From positions 87,010 to 151,009 of the forward strand of contig JAQWUP010000065.1 of NCBI GenBank assembly GCA_029242085.1: 64,000 nt of DNA, written 5' to 3'. The notes under the pieces were generated by a model. The model searched no databases, had not been told where the DNA came from, and saw only the letters and a list, made by a program, of their open reading frames with translations. A program made the position numbers and the translations under genes. Origin of the DNA: Porticoccaceae bacterium. Lineage in GTDB: Bacteria > Pseudomonadota > Gammaproteobacteria > Pseudomonadales > Porticoccaceae. This document shows positions 36,883 to 46,161 of the stretch, piece after piece. The first letter of the stretch is position 1. The number at the start of each line of letters is the position of its first letter.

Positions 36883-37548
36883 ATGTCTACTGATTTTACG
36901 TTACAAGCTACAGGTCGTGAAGAAACAGGGAAAGGTGCGAGCCGCCGCCTGCGTCGTCTGGCCGGTGAAGTTCCTGCAATTGTTTATGGTGGTAAGAAAG
37001 ATCCAGCTAAAATTCAGCTGATCCTTAAAGATGTGACAAAATCTTTGGAAAACGAAGCATTTTATTCACATATTATTGGTCTTGAAATCGATGGCAAATC
37101 AGAAGATGTAATTCTGAAAGATATGCAGCGTCATCCCGCCAAAAACATCATCATGCATATGGATTTCTTGCGCGTGAGCAAGAACACCAAACTGCAGACC
37201 AAGGTGCCTTTACACTTTATTAACGAAGATATCTGTGTCGGCGTTAAGCTCGGCGGCGGTATTGTTGGCCACAGTATGACTGAGCTGGACATTTTGTGTC
37301 TGCCAAAAGATCTGCCTGAGTATCTCGAAGTCGATATGACTGATGTCGATCTGGGTCAGACCCTGCATATCTCTGACATCAAGCTTCCAAAAGGCGTCGA
37401 GAGTGTTGCACTCACCCATGGTACCGATCACGATCTGCCAATCGCAGCAGTGAACAAGCCTAAGGGCGTTGCTGTTGACGATGAAGTCGATGCTGAAGCT
37501 CCTGCAGCCGATTCAGAAGCCGATGGCGAGGAAGCAAGCGAAGAGTAA
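36883..37548 (+). CDS. rplY: Ribosomal protein bL25, long (Ctc) form
   Basis: bL25 binds 5S rRNA. The 221 residues comprise the L25 domain (REETGKGASRRLRRLAGEVP, AIVYGGKKDP), the C-terminal beta domain found in the general-stress CTC type, and an acidic alanine-rich tail. A clear GGAGA ribosome site lies 8 bases before the ATG. prs-rplY-pth-ychF is a conserved block. Confidence 0.95.
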   Translation: MSTDFTLQATGREETGKGASRRLRRLAGEVPAIVYGGKKDPAKIQLILKDVTKSLENEAFYSHIIGLEIDGKSEDVILKDMQRHPAKNIIMHMDFLRVSKNTKLQTKVPLHFINEDICVGVKLGGGIVGHSMTELDILCLPKDLPEYLEVDMTDVDLGQTLHISDIKLPKGVESVALTHGTDHDLPIAAVNKPKGVAVDDEVDAEAPAADSEADGEEASEE

Positions 37549-37580
37549 TCTTCAGTCTTGCCCTCTAGAAGGCCCTGACA

Positions 37581-38162
37581 TTGGACACGCCCGTTGAATT
37601 AATCGTAGGGCTGGGAAACCCCGGCCCTGACTACGAACGGACGCGTCATAATGCCGGGGCCGACTTGGTTCTGGAATTAGCTAAATCTCTGCACGTCGAT
37701 CTCAAACACGAGAGTAAGTTTTTCGGTGACACCGCGAGGGTGACCCTAGACGGCAATGATGTGCGCCTGCTGATTCCCAGTACCTTTATGAATCTAAGCG
37801 GTAAATCGATCAGTGCACTGGCGAATTTTTATCAAATCGCCCCCGAAGCTATTTTGGTTGTGCACGATGAACTGGACAAGCCTCCGGGTGAGGCGCGCTT
37901 TAAAAAAGGCGGCGGCCACGGCGGCCACAATGGCCTGCGCGACACCATCAAATGTCTGGGTAACAATAAAGAATTCGCGCGTCTGCGCATTGGTATCGGC
38001 CATCCCGGCAATGCCAAACAGGTTGCCGACTATGTACTTAAAAAAGCATCGCCCAATGATCAACAGCTAATTGCAAACAGCATTGATGATGCACTGCGTG
38101 CGCTCCCTCTAGCCGTTGCCGGCGAGTGGGAAAAAGCCATGCTTAAATTGCACAGCGTCTAA
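37581..38162 (+). CDS. pth: Peptidyl-tRNA hydrolase
   Basis: Pth frees tRNA from prematurely released peptidyl-tRNA. The 193 residues have [17 protein letters not shown] with the catalytic histidine, [12 protein letters not shown], the catalytic aspartate in [14 protein letters not shown], and GHNGLRDTI. It appears to start with TTG at 37581, since no ATG precedes the conserved N-terminal strand. Confidence 0.96.
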   Translation: MDTPVELIVGLGNPGPDYERTRHNAGADLVLELAKSLHVDLKHESKFFGDTARVTLDGNDVRLLIPSTFMNLSGKSISALANFYQIAPEAILVVHDELDKPPGEARFKKGGGHGGHNGLRDTIKCLGNNKEFARLRIGIGHPGNAKQVADYVLKKASPNDQQLIANSIDDALRALPLAVAGEWEKAMLKLHSV

Positions 38163-38199
38163 AACAACAACGCTAGAACGCTAGCACAAGGAATTTAAA

Positions 38200-39291
38200 A
38201 TGGGTTTTAATTGTGGAATAGTGGGTTTGCCCAATGTTGGCAAATCCACATTATTTAATGCACTCACCAAAGCCGGTATCAGCGCAGAAAACTTTCCCTT
38301 CTGCACCATTGAGCCCAACACTGGCATAGTGCCCATTCCCGATCCTCGTCAGGATAAAATTTCCAATATCGTCAATCCAGAGCGGCTTATTCCCACCGCC
38401 ATGGAATTTGTCGATATCGCCGGGCTGGTTGCCGGTGCCTCCAAAGGCGAAGGTCTGGGCAATAAGTTTCTCGCCAATATTCGCGAAACCGATGCCATAG
38501 CCCATGTCGTGCGCTGCTTTGAAGATGAAAATGTTATTCATGTGGAAGGCAAGATAAGTCCAGCCGATGATATAGACGTTATTAATACCGAGCTCGCTCT
38601 GGCCGACCTTGAGAGCGTTGAAAAGGCTCTGCTGCGCGTCGCCAAAGCCGCTAAGGGCAAGGACCAAGACGCCATTATTCTCAAAGGCGTAGCCGAAAAA
38701 ATTCTGCCTCATCTCAACGAGGCTAAACCATTGCGCTCATTTGAGTTGAGCGATGATGAACTAAAAATACTGAGACCTCTCAGCCTACTCACATTAAAGC
38801 CAACCATGTATATTGCCAATGTCGATGAAGAGGGTTTTGACAACAACCCCTATCTTGACGAAGTGAAGTCTATTGCCGCTGCCGAGGGTTCAGTAGTTGT
38901 CCCTATCTGCAATAAGATGGAAGCTGAGATCAGCGAGCTTGAAGCCGATGAGATCGCCGAGTTTTTAGAAGAGATGGGTATGGAAGAGCCGGGACTCAAC
39001 CGAGTTATTCGCGCTGGCTACAATCTACTAGGTCTGCAAACCTACTTCACCGCCGGCCCTAAAGAGGTGCGAGCCTGGACCATTCCTGTGGGTGCAACAG
39101 CGCCCAATGCAGCGGGCAAGATTCACACCGATTTTGAGAAAGGCTTTATTCGCGCCGAGATTATTGGCTACGACGACTATATCGCTGGCAACGGCGAGCA
39201 GGGAGCAAAAGACGCGGGCAAATGGCGTCTGGAAGGTAAGGACTATATCGTTAAGGACGGCGACGTTATCCACTTCCGTTTTAATGTGTAG
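38200..39291 (+). CDS. ychF: Ribosome-binding ATPase YchF
   Basis: YchF is an Obg-family P-loop ATPase that binds the ribosome and influences stress responses. The 363 residues contain [35 protein letters not shown], the NMxE-type base-recognition motif that favours ATP ([11 protein letters not shown]), and a C-terminal TGS domain ending HFRFNV. It has an AAGGAAT ribosome site. Confidence 0.97.
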   Translation: MGFNCGIVGLPNVGKSTLFNALTKAGISAENFPFCTIEPNTGIVPIPDPRQDKISNIVNPERLIPTAMEFVDIAGLVAGASKGEGLGNKFLANIRETDAIAHVVRCFEDENVIHVEGKISPADDIDVINTELALADLESVEKALLRVAKAAKGKDQDAIILKGVAEKILPHLNEAKPLRSFELSDDELKILRPLSLLTLKPTMYIANVDEEGFDNNPYLDEVKSIAAAEGSVVVPICNKMEAEISELEADEIAEFLEEMGMEEPGLNRVIRAGYNLLGLQTYFTAGPKEVRAWTIPVGATAPNAAGKIHTDFEKGFIRAEIIGYDDYIAGNGEQGAKDAGKWRLEGKDYIVKDGDVIHFRFNV

Positions 39292-39297
39292 TCTACC

Positions 39298-40212
39298 TTG
39301 ACCGCAACTAGCGGGCGCTGGAGGCTGGGCATATTACTCGCTCTGTCAACCGCCACCATGTGGGGCGTGCTGCCGATTGCTCTACACGGTGTGCTGGAAA
39401 CACTCGACCCACTGACCACCACCTTTTTTCGCCTCTCTTTGGCAGCGGTCCTGATTACGCCCTATCTGTTGGTGCGCAGGCGACTGCCCAATCGCGGCAA
39501 GTTGCGCTCGCCACGCTTATTTTTTAAGCTGCTGGCGGCCGGGTTATTACTGTCTGGCAACTACGGCCTATATATTTTTGGCTTAGAGCGAACCAGTCCT
39601 GAGGCAGCTCAGGTGATGATCCAAATCGCCCCAATGCTGCTATTGCTGGCAGGAGTTTTTCTGTTTAAAGAGCCCTTCTCTAGAACCCAGTGGTTGGGAT
39701 TTTTGGCCTTTGTCTCAGGCCTGGTATTATTTTTTAATCATCATTTGGGAGATATTTTTATTGATCTCAATGATTACGGGTTGGGCCTACTGATCATTTT
39801 ATCAGCGGCAATCTGCTGGACCGGCTATGCCATCATGCAGAAAATTCTGCTGCAAGAATTCACCTCAGAGGAAACCATGCTGGCGATTTATTGGCTGGGC
39901 ACTCTGCTATTTTTGCCCTTCTGCGATTTTTCAATCCTGGATCAGCTCACAGGCACACAGTGGGCCCTTCTGGCATTTTGCGGCCTCAACACAATTATCG
40001 CCTATGGATCCTTTGCCGAAGCGCTGGTACATATCGAGGCATCTAGAGTCAGCGCGACCATCGCAGTGACGCCACTGCTCACGGTTGGCATTGTGCAATT
40101 CATCCCTATCGCCGGCGTTACCGTAGAACCCCTAGGGGTTATTTCAGTACTGGGTGCCCTTCTTGTAGTATCTGGCTCAATCACCACAGCCGTGGCCAGA
40201 AAAGCACACTAG
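39298..40212 (+). CDS. EamA/DMT-family transporter
   Basis: The 304-residue protein has ten membrane helices in two EamA repeats (about 12-145 and 160-298), with MWGVLPIALHGVLETLDPL at the first helix and ERTSPEAAQVMIQIAPMLLL. These are drug/metabolite transporters of unknown specificity. It appears to start with TTG at 39298, six bases after ychF stops; an ATG at 39358 would cut into the first helix. Confidence 0.85.
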   Translation: MTATSGRWRLGILLALSTATMWGVLPIALHGVLETLDPLTTTFFRLSLAAVLITPYLLVRRRLPNRGKLRSPRLFFKLLAAGLLLSGNYGLYIFGLERTSPEAAQVMIQIAPMLLLLAGVFLFKEPFSRTQWLGFLAFVSGLVLFFNHHLGDIFIDLNDYGLGLLIILSAAICWTGYAIMQKILLQEFTSEETMLAIYWLGTLLFLPFCDFSILDQLTGTQWALLAFCGLNTIIAYGSFAEALVHIEASRVSATIAVTPLLTVGIVQFIPIAGVTVEPLGVISVLGALLVVSGSITTAVARKAH

Positions 40213-40248
40213 AATAATAATTAAATAGGCACAATACAGGCTATATCT

Positions 40249-41448
40249 ATGGTTAAAAAAATCGCCAAAGGTGCAGGCATTGGTCTGCTCGCAACAATGA
40301 TTGCCGGAACAGGCTACATCGCCGCCATTACGCCAGGTGGACTCAGCGGCTTTTGGCTAATGGTCAGCACCGTTGCCGGTCTTAATACCTCAGCTAATGC
40401 CGCCGAAGAATCCAGTCTTAAGGTGTCTCAGGGTTTTGACCTCGAGCTGGTTGCACAAGATCTGGGCTATGTGCGCTTTATTGTCACCACAGAGCAGGAT
40501 GATCTGGTGGCTACCATCGCCGACCGCGGTCAAGTTCTGCTGTTACAGGATAGCGACCAAAACGGCTCAGCCGAGACTCAAAAAGTCTTGATCGACGGGC
40601 TCAACGAGCCTCAGGGTATAGTGTTTGACGGTGACTGGCTCTACTTTAGTGAGAGCGGCAGCGTTAGCCGAGTACTCTTTGACCACAAGACCGCCAGCCT
40701 AGCTGGTGAGATTGAAATCGTTCTTCAAGACCTGCCCTACGACCTTATTCATAAAGCCAAGGCCATAGGTATCTCGCCAGATCGCAAACTGTATGTTGCA
40801 GTGGGCTCGCCCTGTAATGTTTGCGAACCGGAAGACCCCAGGTATGCCGCTATGTTGCAATCAGAACTCGATGGCAGCAATCCACAAATCTATGCCCGAG
40901 GACTGCGCAACTCCGTAGGCTTCGACTGGGCGCCCTGGTCAGATGAACTCTACGCCACGGTAAATGCGCGAGACCTGCTGGGTGATAACTTCCCCCCAGA
41001 CGAACTCAACTTAGTGGTTGAAGATGGTTTCTATGGCTGGCCCTATGTCAATGGTGACAATGTACCGGACCCAGATTTTGGCACTAAACAACCAGAACTT
41101 TCCCGCTCAGCTATAGCGCCCGCGTTTGAGTTTCGTCCTCATAATGCACCATTGGGTATTCACTTCGTTGAGGCGCATAGAAGCCTGCCTCAAGGCTTTA
41201 ATCGCACTGCACTGGTAGCTTTGCATGGCTCATGGAACCGTTCCGTATTGGACGGTTATAAGGTTATCTCGCTGCACTGGGATGATCAGGGCAATATTGA
41301 CAGCCGTGACTTTGTCAGCGGATTTTTAGCCGGCGACGGCATTATGGGGCGGCCCGTAGATGTTACTCAGGATAGCCAAGGCCGTTTCTATATCACCGAC
41401 GATTTGGGTGGACAGATATACCGAGTAGCCTATTCGACTGGGCAATAA
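40249..41448 (+). CDS. PQQ-dependent sugar dehydrogenase-like beta-propeller protein
   Basis: The 399 residues have an N-terminal membrane or signal segment (about 8-30) and a six-bladed beta-propeller of the soluble aldose / L-sorbosone dehydrogenase family. Recognisable pieces are DGLNEPQGIVFDGDWLYFSE, CNVCEPEDPR, ARGLRNSVGFDWAPW, DNFPPDELN, GFYGWPY and a late LHGSWNRSVLDGYKV. These proteins act in the periplasm on sugars, using PQQ and calcium. No PQQ synthesis genes are in the window. The true substrate is unknown. Confidence 0.85.
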   Translation: MVKKIAKGAGIGLLATMIAGTGYIAAITPGGLSGFWLMVSTVAGLNTSANAAEESSLKVSQGFDLELVAQDLGYVRFIVTTEQDDLVATIADRGQVLLLQDSDQNGSAETQKVLIDGLNEPQGIVFDGDWLYFSESGSVSRVLFDHKTASLAGEIEIVLQDLPYDLIHKAKAIGISPDRKLYVAVGSPCNVCEPEDPRYAAMLQSELDGSNPQIYARGLRNSVGFDWAPWSDELYATVNARDLLGDNFPPDELNLVVEDGFYGWPYVNGDNVPDPDFGTKQPELSRSAIAPAFEFRPHNAPLGIHFVEAHRSLPQGFNRTALVALHGSWNRSVLDGYKVISLHWDDQGNIDSRDFVSGFLAGDGIMGRPVDVTQDSQGRFYITDDLGGQIYRVAYSTGQ

Positions 41449-41821
41449 AAACCTCTGATCGAAGAAGATTTAATACTGCCGCCTGTTAGTAGCACCGACA
41501 AATAGTTAAAACAGAGAAGTTCAGGATACCCAGTTTCATACAGCGACTAAATGTTAGCCCAGACAGCATCAAACATCATCGACCAGAGGCGTAGCGTTAT
41601 TATGCGAATGATTGAGGTTATTTTATGACCTGCCTAACAGTAATGCATAGCAGTAGAGATAGAATCTAGTTAGTGTGATTTGGTTCACGCTAAACAAGAG
41701 AAATTGTCACGATCGGCTATAACAGAGGAAAGGCCTCGTAGCTCTTGACAAAGCGCTGCTGTCTGGCGAAAATGCGCGCCCCAAACGGTCTGTGGATCAA
41801 TAGGGTTCTGCAAGAAATTGT
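41449..41821. other. Gene-free gap before tRNA-Met
   Basis: No open frame with coding character, repeat or clear terminator is evident in these 373 bases. The stretch marks the change from conserved housekeeping gene order to the accessory region. Confidence 0.5.
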
Positions 41822-41898
41822 GGCTACGTAGCTCAGCTGGTTAGAGCACAGCATTCATAATGCTGGGGTCGGTGGTTCAAGTCCACCCGTAGCTACCA
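41822..41898 (+). tRNA. tRNA-Met, elongator type (anticodon CAT)
   Basis: The 77 bases fold into a cloverleaf: acceptor GGCTACG/CGTAGCT with a G-T first pair, D-arm GCTC/GAGC, anticodon stem CAGCA/TGCTG with loop TTCATAA, and T-arm GGTGG/CCACC with TTCAAGT. The 3' CCA is encoded. It resembles the E. coli elongator tRNA-Met. The wobble first pair and A-rich loop argue against the initiator form. Confidence 0.95.
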
Positions 41899-41942
41899 TA
41901 CAAATCAACTACTTAGCTTTTATCCTCCCAACTCCATCAGTT

Positions 41943-42292
41943 CCATCATGCTCAAATTACTCTTCAATTGAAAATACTCAGTATTGCTCGTTTACCAAAG
42001 ATGGATTAATTAGAGAATTTTATATATATGTTCCCAATGGCTATTCAGAATATATCTCCCCTGTTTCCGTATTATTTAGTCTTCATGGTGGTGGCGATTA
42101 TGCTGAAAGCAGTATTCTGGCTTTAAAGAACATGCTGATACTTTTATTCTTGTCTATCCACAGGGAGCTTATTATGACGACAAGGAAACAACAGGATGGA
42201 ATACTGAAGATGGCGGCGTCAATGACGTAGCTTTTCAAACTCTATGGGATCTTCTAGAGCAGTTTGATATGAATGGGGCTAAAAGGAAATGA
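41943..42292 (+). pseudogene. Remnant of a PHB-depolymerase/feruloyl-esterase-type gene (LpqC family)
   Basis: No single frame is long, but successive frames read as one alpha/beta hydrolase. First come a serine/proline-rich linker, YCSFTKDGLIREFYIYVPNG and ISP; after a shift, VSVLFSLHGGGDYAESSI with the oxyanion LHGGG; after another shift, EHADTFILVYPQGAYYDD, TTGWNTEDGG and VNDVAFQTLWDLLE. The last segment ends at TGA 42290. HGGG, VYPQG, GWN and VNDVAF are in the order used by this esterase family. The catalytic GxSxG and everything after it are gone. Confidence 0.75.
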
Positions 42293-42537
42293 ATAGGGGA
42301 TTTCACCTTATTAAATAGTCTTTTTGCGTTCTGCCACAGCTTAATTGGTACTATCGAACGCCTAGATAATTAAAGCAGATGATCAACTCGAATCGAAAAA
42401 TGCGCTAAAGCAATGCTTCTAGTTGGATGGAATGGCAACCTGATTGGTGCTGTCAAAACCTTGGCAACAATAGTCTTCATGGAGACAGCACGGGCGGCTC
42501 AACTATGCTGGCGTACAAAAGACTCAGTTTTATCCCG

Positions 42538-43629
42538 CTACTCTTCCATCATAACAATCGATGGTGGCGCCTGAGTCACTTTGTTTTTCACCCACTGCTG
42601 TGCAGCAACTTGCTGCCCCAAAGCGATATAAGCGGCTGATAGAGGCCCCAGAGGATCGACAGCGACTGTAGGCATGCCCTGATCGACATCCTCTCTTATT
42701 CGTGCATCTAGAGGCAGAGAGCCGAGTACTGCGACCTCATATTGCTGCGCCATCGCCTCGGCACCATGCTGACCAAATATTGACTCTTCATAGCCACAGT
42801 TAGAGCAGATATGCGTAGCCATATTTTCCACAATACCCAGCACTGGAATACCAACCTTATTAAACATTTCAATGCCCTTTTTAGCATCGATAAGGGCGAC
42901 TTCCTGGGGCGTGGTGACAATCACCGCACCAGACACACTGAGCTTTTGCGCCAATGATATTTGGATATCCCCAGTGCCCGGTGGCATATCGATAACAAGG
43001 TAGTCCAGTTCACCCCAAATGGTTTGCTCCAAGAGCTGACTGAGCATCCGTGTAGCCATGGGCCCACGCCAAATCATGGGTGCTTTTTCCTCGGATAAAT
43101 AGCCCACAGACATTGATTTAATGCCCATACGAATAACTGGCTTTAGAAATTTTTCATCGACTAGTTCTGGCTTGACGTCATCTGCAACCCCAAGCATGGT
43201 GCGCTGACTTGGACCATAGATATCGGCATCTAAAAGACCGACCTTAGCTCCCTCAGCATGCAGCGCTAAAGCGAGGTTAACCGCGGTAGTGGACTTGCCA
43301 ACACCGCCCTTACCTGAGGCTACCATAAGAATATTTTTGATTTTCCCCAGGTGCCCAGCGCCTGTCTGACCCGGGCATTGAGTCACCTCGCCACAGACCT
43401 CGACCTGTGGGTCGACAAATCCAGCCGCATCCAACTTAGCCTTGATACTGAGGGCAATTTTGGCCTCTATAGCCACCGCGCAGTAACCGAGCTTAATTTT
43501 CACATCGACCTTACCATCGCAAACTGTAAGCGTCTCTATGGCACCCAAACTTGCGTAATCCTGCTGCAAAAATGGATCCAGAGTAGACTCTAGTATCTGC
43601 TGGACTGTCTGTTCCGTAGGCACTGTCAT
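42538..43629 (-). CDS. Mrp/ApbC-type iron-sulfur carrier ATPase
   Basis: This P-loop ATPase is of the Mrp/NBP35 class that carries or inserts Fe-S clusters. From ATG 43629 it has 363 residues: an N-terminal MIP18-like domain (about 1-85), a deviant Walker A in SGKGGVGKSTTAVNLAL, DADIYGPSQ, DMPPGTGDIQIS and the C-x-x-C metal-binding pair in HICSNCGYEES. It begins 4 bases after the ferredoxin reductase gene and is the last gene of operon C. The company of two ferredoxins and an AprBA-like pair fits a dedicated Fe-S assembly factor. Confidence 0.9.
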   Translation of the reverse strand: MTVPTEQTVQQILESTLDPFLQQDYASLGAIETLTVCDGKVDVKIKLGYCAVAIEAKIALSIKAKLDAAGFVDPQVEVCGEVTQCPGQTGAGHLGKIKNILMVASGKGGVGKSTTAVNLALALHAEGAKVGLLDADIYGPSQRTMLGVADDVKPELVDEKFLKPVIRMGIKSMSVGYLSEEKAPMIWRGPMATRMLSQLLEQTIWGELDYLVIDMPPGTGDIQISLAQKLSVSGAVIVTTPQEVALIDAKKGIEMFNKVGIPVLGIVENMATHICSNCGYEESIFGQHGAEAMAQQYEVAVLGSLPLDARIREDVDQGMPTVAVDPLGPLSAAYIALGQQVAAQQWVKNKVTQAPPSIVMMEE

Positions 43630-43633
43630 TGGA

Positions 43634-44404
43634 CTATTCAACGAAGGCTCTTTCAATAACATAGTTTCCAAGTTCTCCATGCCGAGTTTCGGCAAATCCG
43701 CGCTGGTCTAGTATATTTACCGTGTCTTTAAGCATCGCTGGACTGCCACAGAGCATAGCTCGATCCACTTCAGGGTTAAGTGGCGGCAAGCCGATATCAT
43801 CAAATAATTTACCCGATTCAATGAGGTCAGTGATACGACCTTGATATTGATATTCTTCCCGCGTAACCGAGGGATAGTAGATTAATTTTTCACGCACCTC
43901 TTCACCAAAATACTCATTGTTGGGCAATGCATTGGTCACTAGGTCTTGATACGCAAGCTCATTAATATTGCGAACGCCATGGGTGAGAATAATTTTGTCA
44001 TAGGCCTCATAGCATTCAGGATCTCGGATAATACTTAAAAAAGGCGCTAGCCCGGTACCCGTGCTAAATAGGTAAAGGTTCTTGCCAGGCAGCATATTGC
44101 CAACGGTCAATGTCCCGGTAGACTTGCTGTTAATCAGTACCTCATCGCCGACTTTAAGATGCTGAAGTCTGGATGTGAGTGGCCCATCTGGTACCTTGAT
44201 ACTAAAGAACTCTAATTCTTCTTCATAATTGGCACTTACAATACTGTAGGCTCTAAGCAGCGGACGGTCATCGACCTTGAGTCCGATCATCGTGAAGTGG
44301 CCATTTTCAAATTTAAAACCCATATCTCGCGTTGTTTTAAAACTAAACAATGTGTCGTTCCAATGATGAACTTGGGTGACTGTCTCAGTCATCAATGTTG
44401 CCAT
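43634..44404 (-). CDS. fpr: Ferredoxin-NADP reductase
   Basis: Fpr exchanges electrons between NADPH and ferredoxin through FAD. The 256 residues have the FAD motif RAYSIVSA, NADP-binding FSTGTGLAPFLSIIRD, an MLCGSPAML segment and the family ending ERAFVE. It lies in operon C with a 7Fe ferredoxin and an 8-cysteine ferredoxin, so it probably links NADPH to the AprA-like flavoprotein. Confidence 0.93.
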   Translation of the reverse strand: MATLMTETVTQVHHWNDTLFSFKTTRDMGFKFENGHFTMIGLKVDDRPLLRAYSIVSANYEEELEFFSIKVPDGPLTSRLQHLKVGDEVLINSKSTGTLTVGNMLPGKNLYLFSTGTGLAPFLSIIRDPECYEAYDKIILTHGVRNINELAYQDLVTNALPNNEYFGEEVREKLIYYPSVTREEYQYQGRITDLIESGKLFDDIGLPPLNPEVDRAMLCGSPAMLKDTVNILDQRGFAETRHGELGNYVIERAFVE

Positions 44405-44419
44405 AACCTAGGGATTCCT

Positions 44420-45457
44420 CTAAAGAATTAATAAAAAGGCCAGTAGCCCGATAAATAATGTATTGATTACTAACAGTAACAATGGCTTTCTACCCACATG
44501 CCAGAGTTCCATTAAATTGCTTTTTGCTCCCAGCGCCGCCATAGCAATAAGCAGACATACGTGGGATAAGTCGCTCATAGCATCTATACCAGCCTCGGGA
44601 ATAACACCGATATTGGAGAGCAGCATCAGAACAATAAAACCGATCAGAAAGCCCGGTAATAAACGAGCCGGTTTAGCCGCAGTAGTGTCACTAGACGAGT
44701 CTTTGGTAGTCTCATTCGATTGGGTCAATAATGTACTGCGGAATAGGATACCCAAGACCACCACTACCGGTACCAGTGCGGTGACTCGCAGCATCTTGGT
44801 GTAAGTAGCGAACTCTGCCACCTCATCTGAGACCATATGTCCTGCGGCAAATACCTGAGCCACATCATGAATAGTGGCACCTAAAAATAGCCCCATTTGC
44901 TCTGGGCTCCATTGCATATTGCCTATCATGGCTGGGTAAAGCACCATAAGCATGGTGCTCAATCCGGTAACACCCACCACAGTGCAGAGCAGATAATTTT
45001 TGGTATCTTTATTGACTGGCAATACAGCAGCCACTGCCAGCGCCGCCGACACGCCGCATATGGCAACACTGGAACCTGCAATAATTGCGGGAGCCAGTGC
45101 TATTTTTAGCAAGCGGCCCAGCAAAATACTAAAGCCTATGGTACAGAGCACCACGGCCACAACGACTAGAACAGGCTGCATACCAAGTTCAGAAATTTGG
45201 CTAAATGTAATGCGTGCACCCAACAGGGCAACGCCGTAGCGGAGAATATCATTGCGGCAGAAATCGAGGCCCTTTAACAGGTCCGGCTGACTTGAAATAT
45301 TGTTAAATGCCATCCCCAATAGCAACGCGCACAGGATTGCCGGGCTGCCATAGTTTTCGGCAATATAACTCGCCGCTAAGACCACCAGAATGCAGAATGT
45401 CAGGCCCGGAAATAATGTTTGTACATGCAATTTATTTCGGGCGTAGAATGAAATCAT
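44420..45457 (-). CDS. YeiH-family putative sulfate exporter
   Basis: The 345 residues have about ten membrane helices. The UPF0324/YeiH motifs are present: GMAFNNISSQPDLLKGLDFC near the start, RYGVALLGARITFSQI, GSSVAICGVSAALAVA, and FLGATIHDVAQVFAAG. The family has been proposed to export sulfate or related anions, but direct evidence is thin. In operon C, beside an AprBA-like pair, release of a sulfur oxyanion would make sense; this is inference. Confidence 0.85.
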   Translation of the reverse strand: MISFYARNKLHVQTLFPGLTFCILVVLAASYIAENYGSPAILCALLLGMAFNNISSQPDLLKGLDFCRNDILRYGVALLGARITFSQISELGMQPVLVVVAVVLCTIGFSILLGRLLKIALAPAIIAGSSVAICGVSAALAVAAVLPVNKDTKNYLLCTVVGVTGLSTMLMVLYPAMIGNMQWSPEQMGLFLGATIHDVAQVFAAGHMVSDEVAEFATYTKMLRVTALVPVVVVLGILFRSTLLTQSNETTKDSSSDTTAAKPARLLPGFLIGFIVLMLLSNIGVIPEAGIDAMSDLSHVCLLIAMAALGAKSNLMELWHVGRKPLLLLVINTLFIGLLAFLLIL

Positions 45458-45473
45458 CTTGTTAATGCCCTAT

Positions 45474-45785
45474 TCATGAAATGGCAGCCATCGCTCGGTT
45501 GTTGGCAATATCGCGCAGGTAAGACCAGGGATATATACCTCGATCATGACCATCAGAGAAAATAATTTGTACCCCAGAAGTCCCCATCGGTACCATACCC
45601 GCCACTGTACCTACGTCGGTTATTACATCGACACCGACCTGTTTCTTAGCGCGGCAAGTGGAACAGGCGCAGTACTTTCTCAGCTCCTGTCCCGCTATCA
45701 AACTGGTACTGCCATCTGACCAGACTAGCTCAAGTACCTCTGACTGCTTTCTATATTTAACCGAACGAGGTACATCTACATTCAT
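45474..45785 (-). CDS. DUF971 protein
   Basis: The 103 residues match DUF971, the domain also found at the N-terminus of gamma-butyrobetaine hydroxylase. They begin with a VLELVWSDGST strand, then metal-binding cysteines in KYCACSTCRAKK, and end with FSDGHDRGIYPWSYLRDIA. DUF971 is often fused to or encoded near Mrp/ApbC proteins, and here mrp lies three genes downstream. Fe-S or zinc handling is likely; the precise role is unknown. Confidence 0.85.
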   Translation of the reverse strand: MNVDVPRSVKYRKQSEVLELVWSDGSTSLIAGQELRKYCACSTCRAKKQVGVDVITDVGTVAGMVPMGTSGVQIIFSDGHDRGIYPWSYLRDIANNRAMAAIS

Positions 45786-45828
45786 TAGTGGAAACGCCTT
45801 GTGACAACAACTTATAAGCGGGGAATAA

Positions 45829-46158
45829 TCAGAGAGTTAAAACAAGCGCATCTCGCTTGCCCGGCTGATCAGCCCATTCTTGAGCATCTGGAAGCGGATC
45901 TGTAGTGGCGGTAATTTCTGGCCATGTTTCAGATAAATCAGCATTGATCTGGATATATTGTTGAAACTCATCAGGCAGATCGGCCTCATCAAAAATTGCA
46001 TCCACGGGACACTCAGGTACACAGAGGGCGCAGTCGATGCAGCCCTCAGGGTTAATAACAATAAAGTTTGGACCTTCGTGAAAACAATCTACCGGACATA
46101 CATCAACACAGTCAGTAAACTTACATTTAATACACTGCTCTGTAACAACAAAAGTCAT
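45829..46158 (-). CDS. fdxA: 7Fe ferredoxin (FdxA type)
   Basis: The 109-residue ferredoxin has one 3Fe-4S and one 4Fe-4S cluster. The cysteine pattern is C9, C12, C17, C21 with CPVDCF, then C40-x2-C43-x2-C46-x3-C50-P. The sequence [20 protein letters not shown] is nearly that of Azotobacter ferredoxin I and Pseudomonas FdxA. FdxA normally stands alone in genomes; here it sits in operon C, 3 bases after the HEAT-repeat gene. Confidence 0.93.
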   Translation of the reverse strand: MTFVVTEQCIKCKFTDCVDVCPVDCFHEGPNFIVINPEGCIDCALCVPECPVDAIFDEADLPDEFQQYIQINADLSETWPEITATTDPLPDAQEWADQPGKRDALVLTL

Positions 46159-46161
46159 TTT

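Noticed and set aside
41822..42540. Prophage or integrative element at tRNA-Met
   Set aside because: No integrase, no phage genes and no second copy of the tRNA 3' end were seen within the window; only a decayed esterase follows.
42427..42639. A 70-codon open frame on the plus strand near the end of the mrp gene
   Set aside because: Half of it is antisense to the well-supported mrp gene, and the rest is in a decayed region with no motif.
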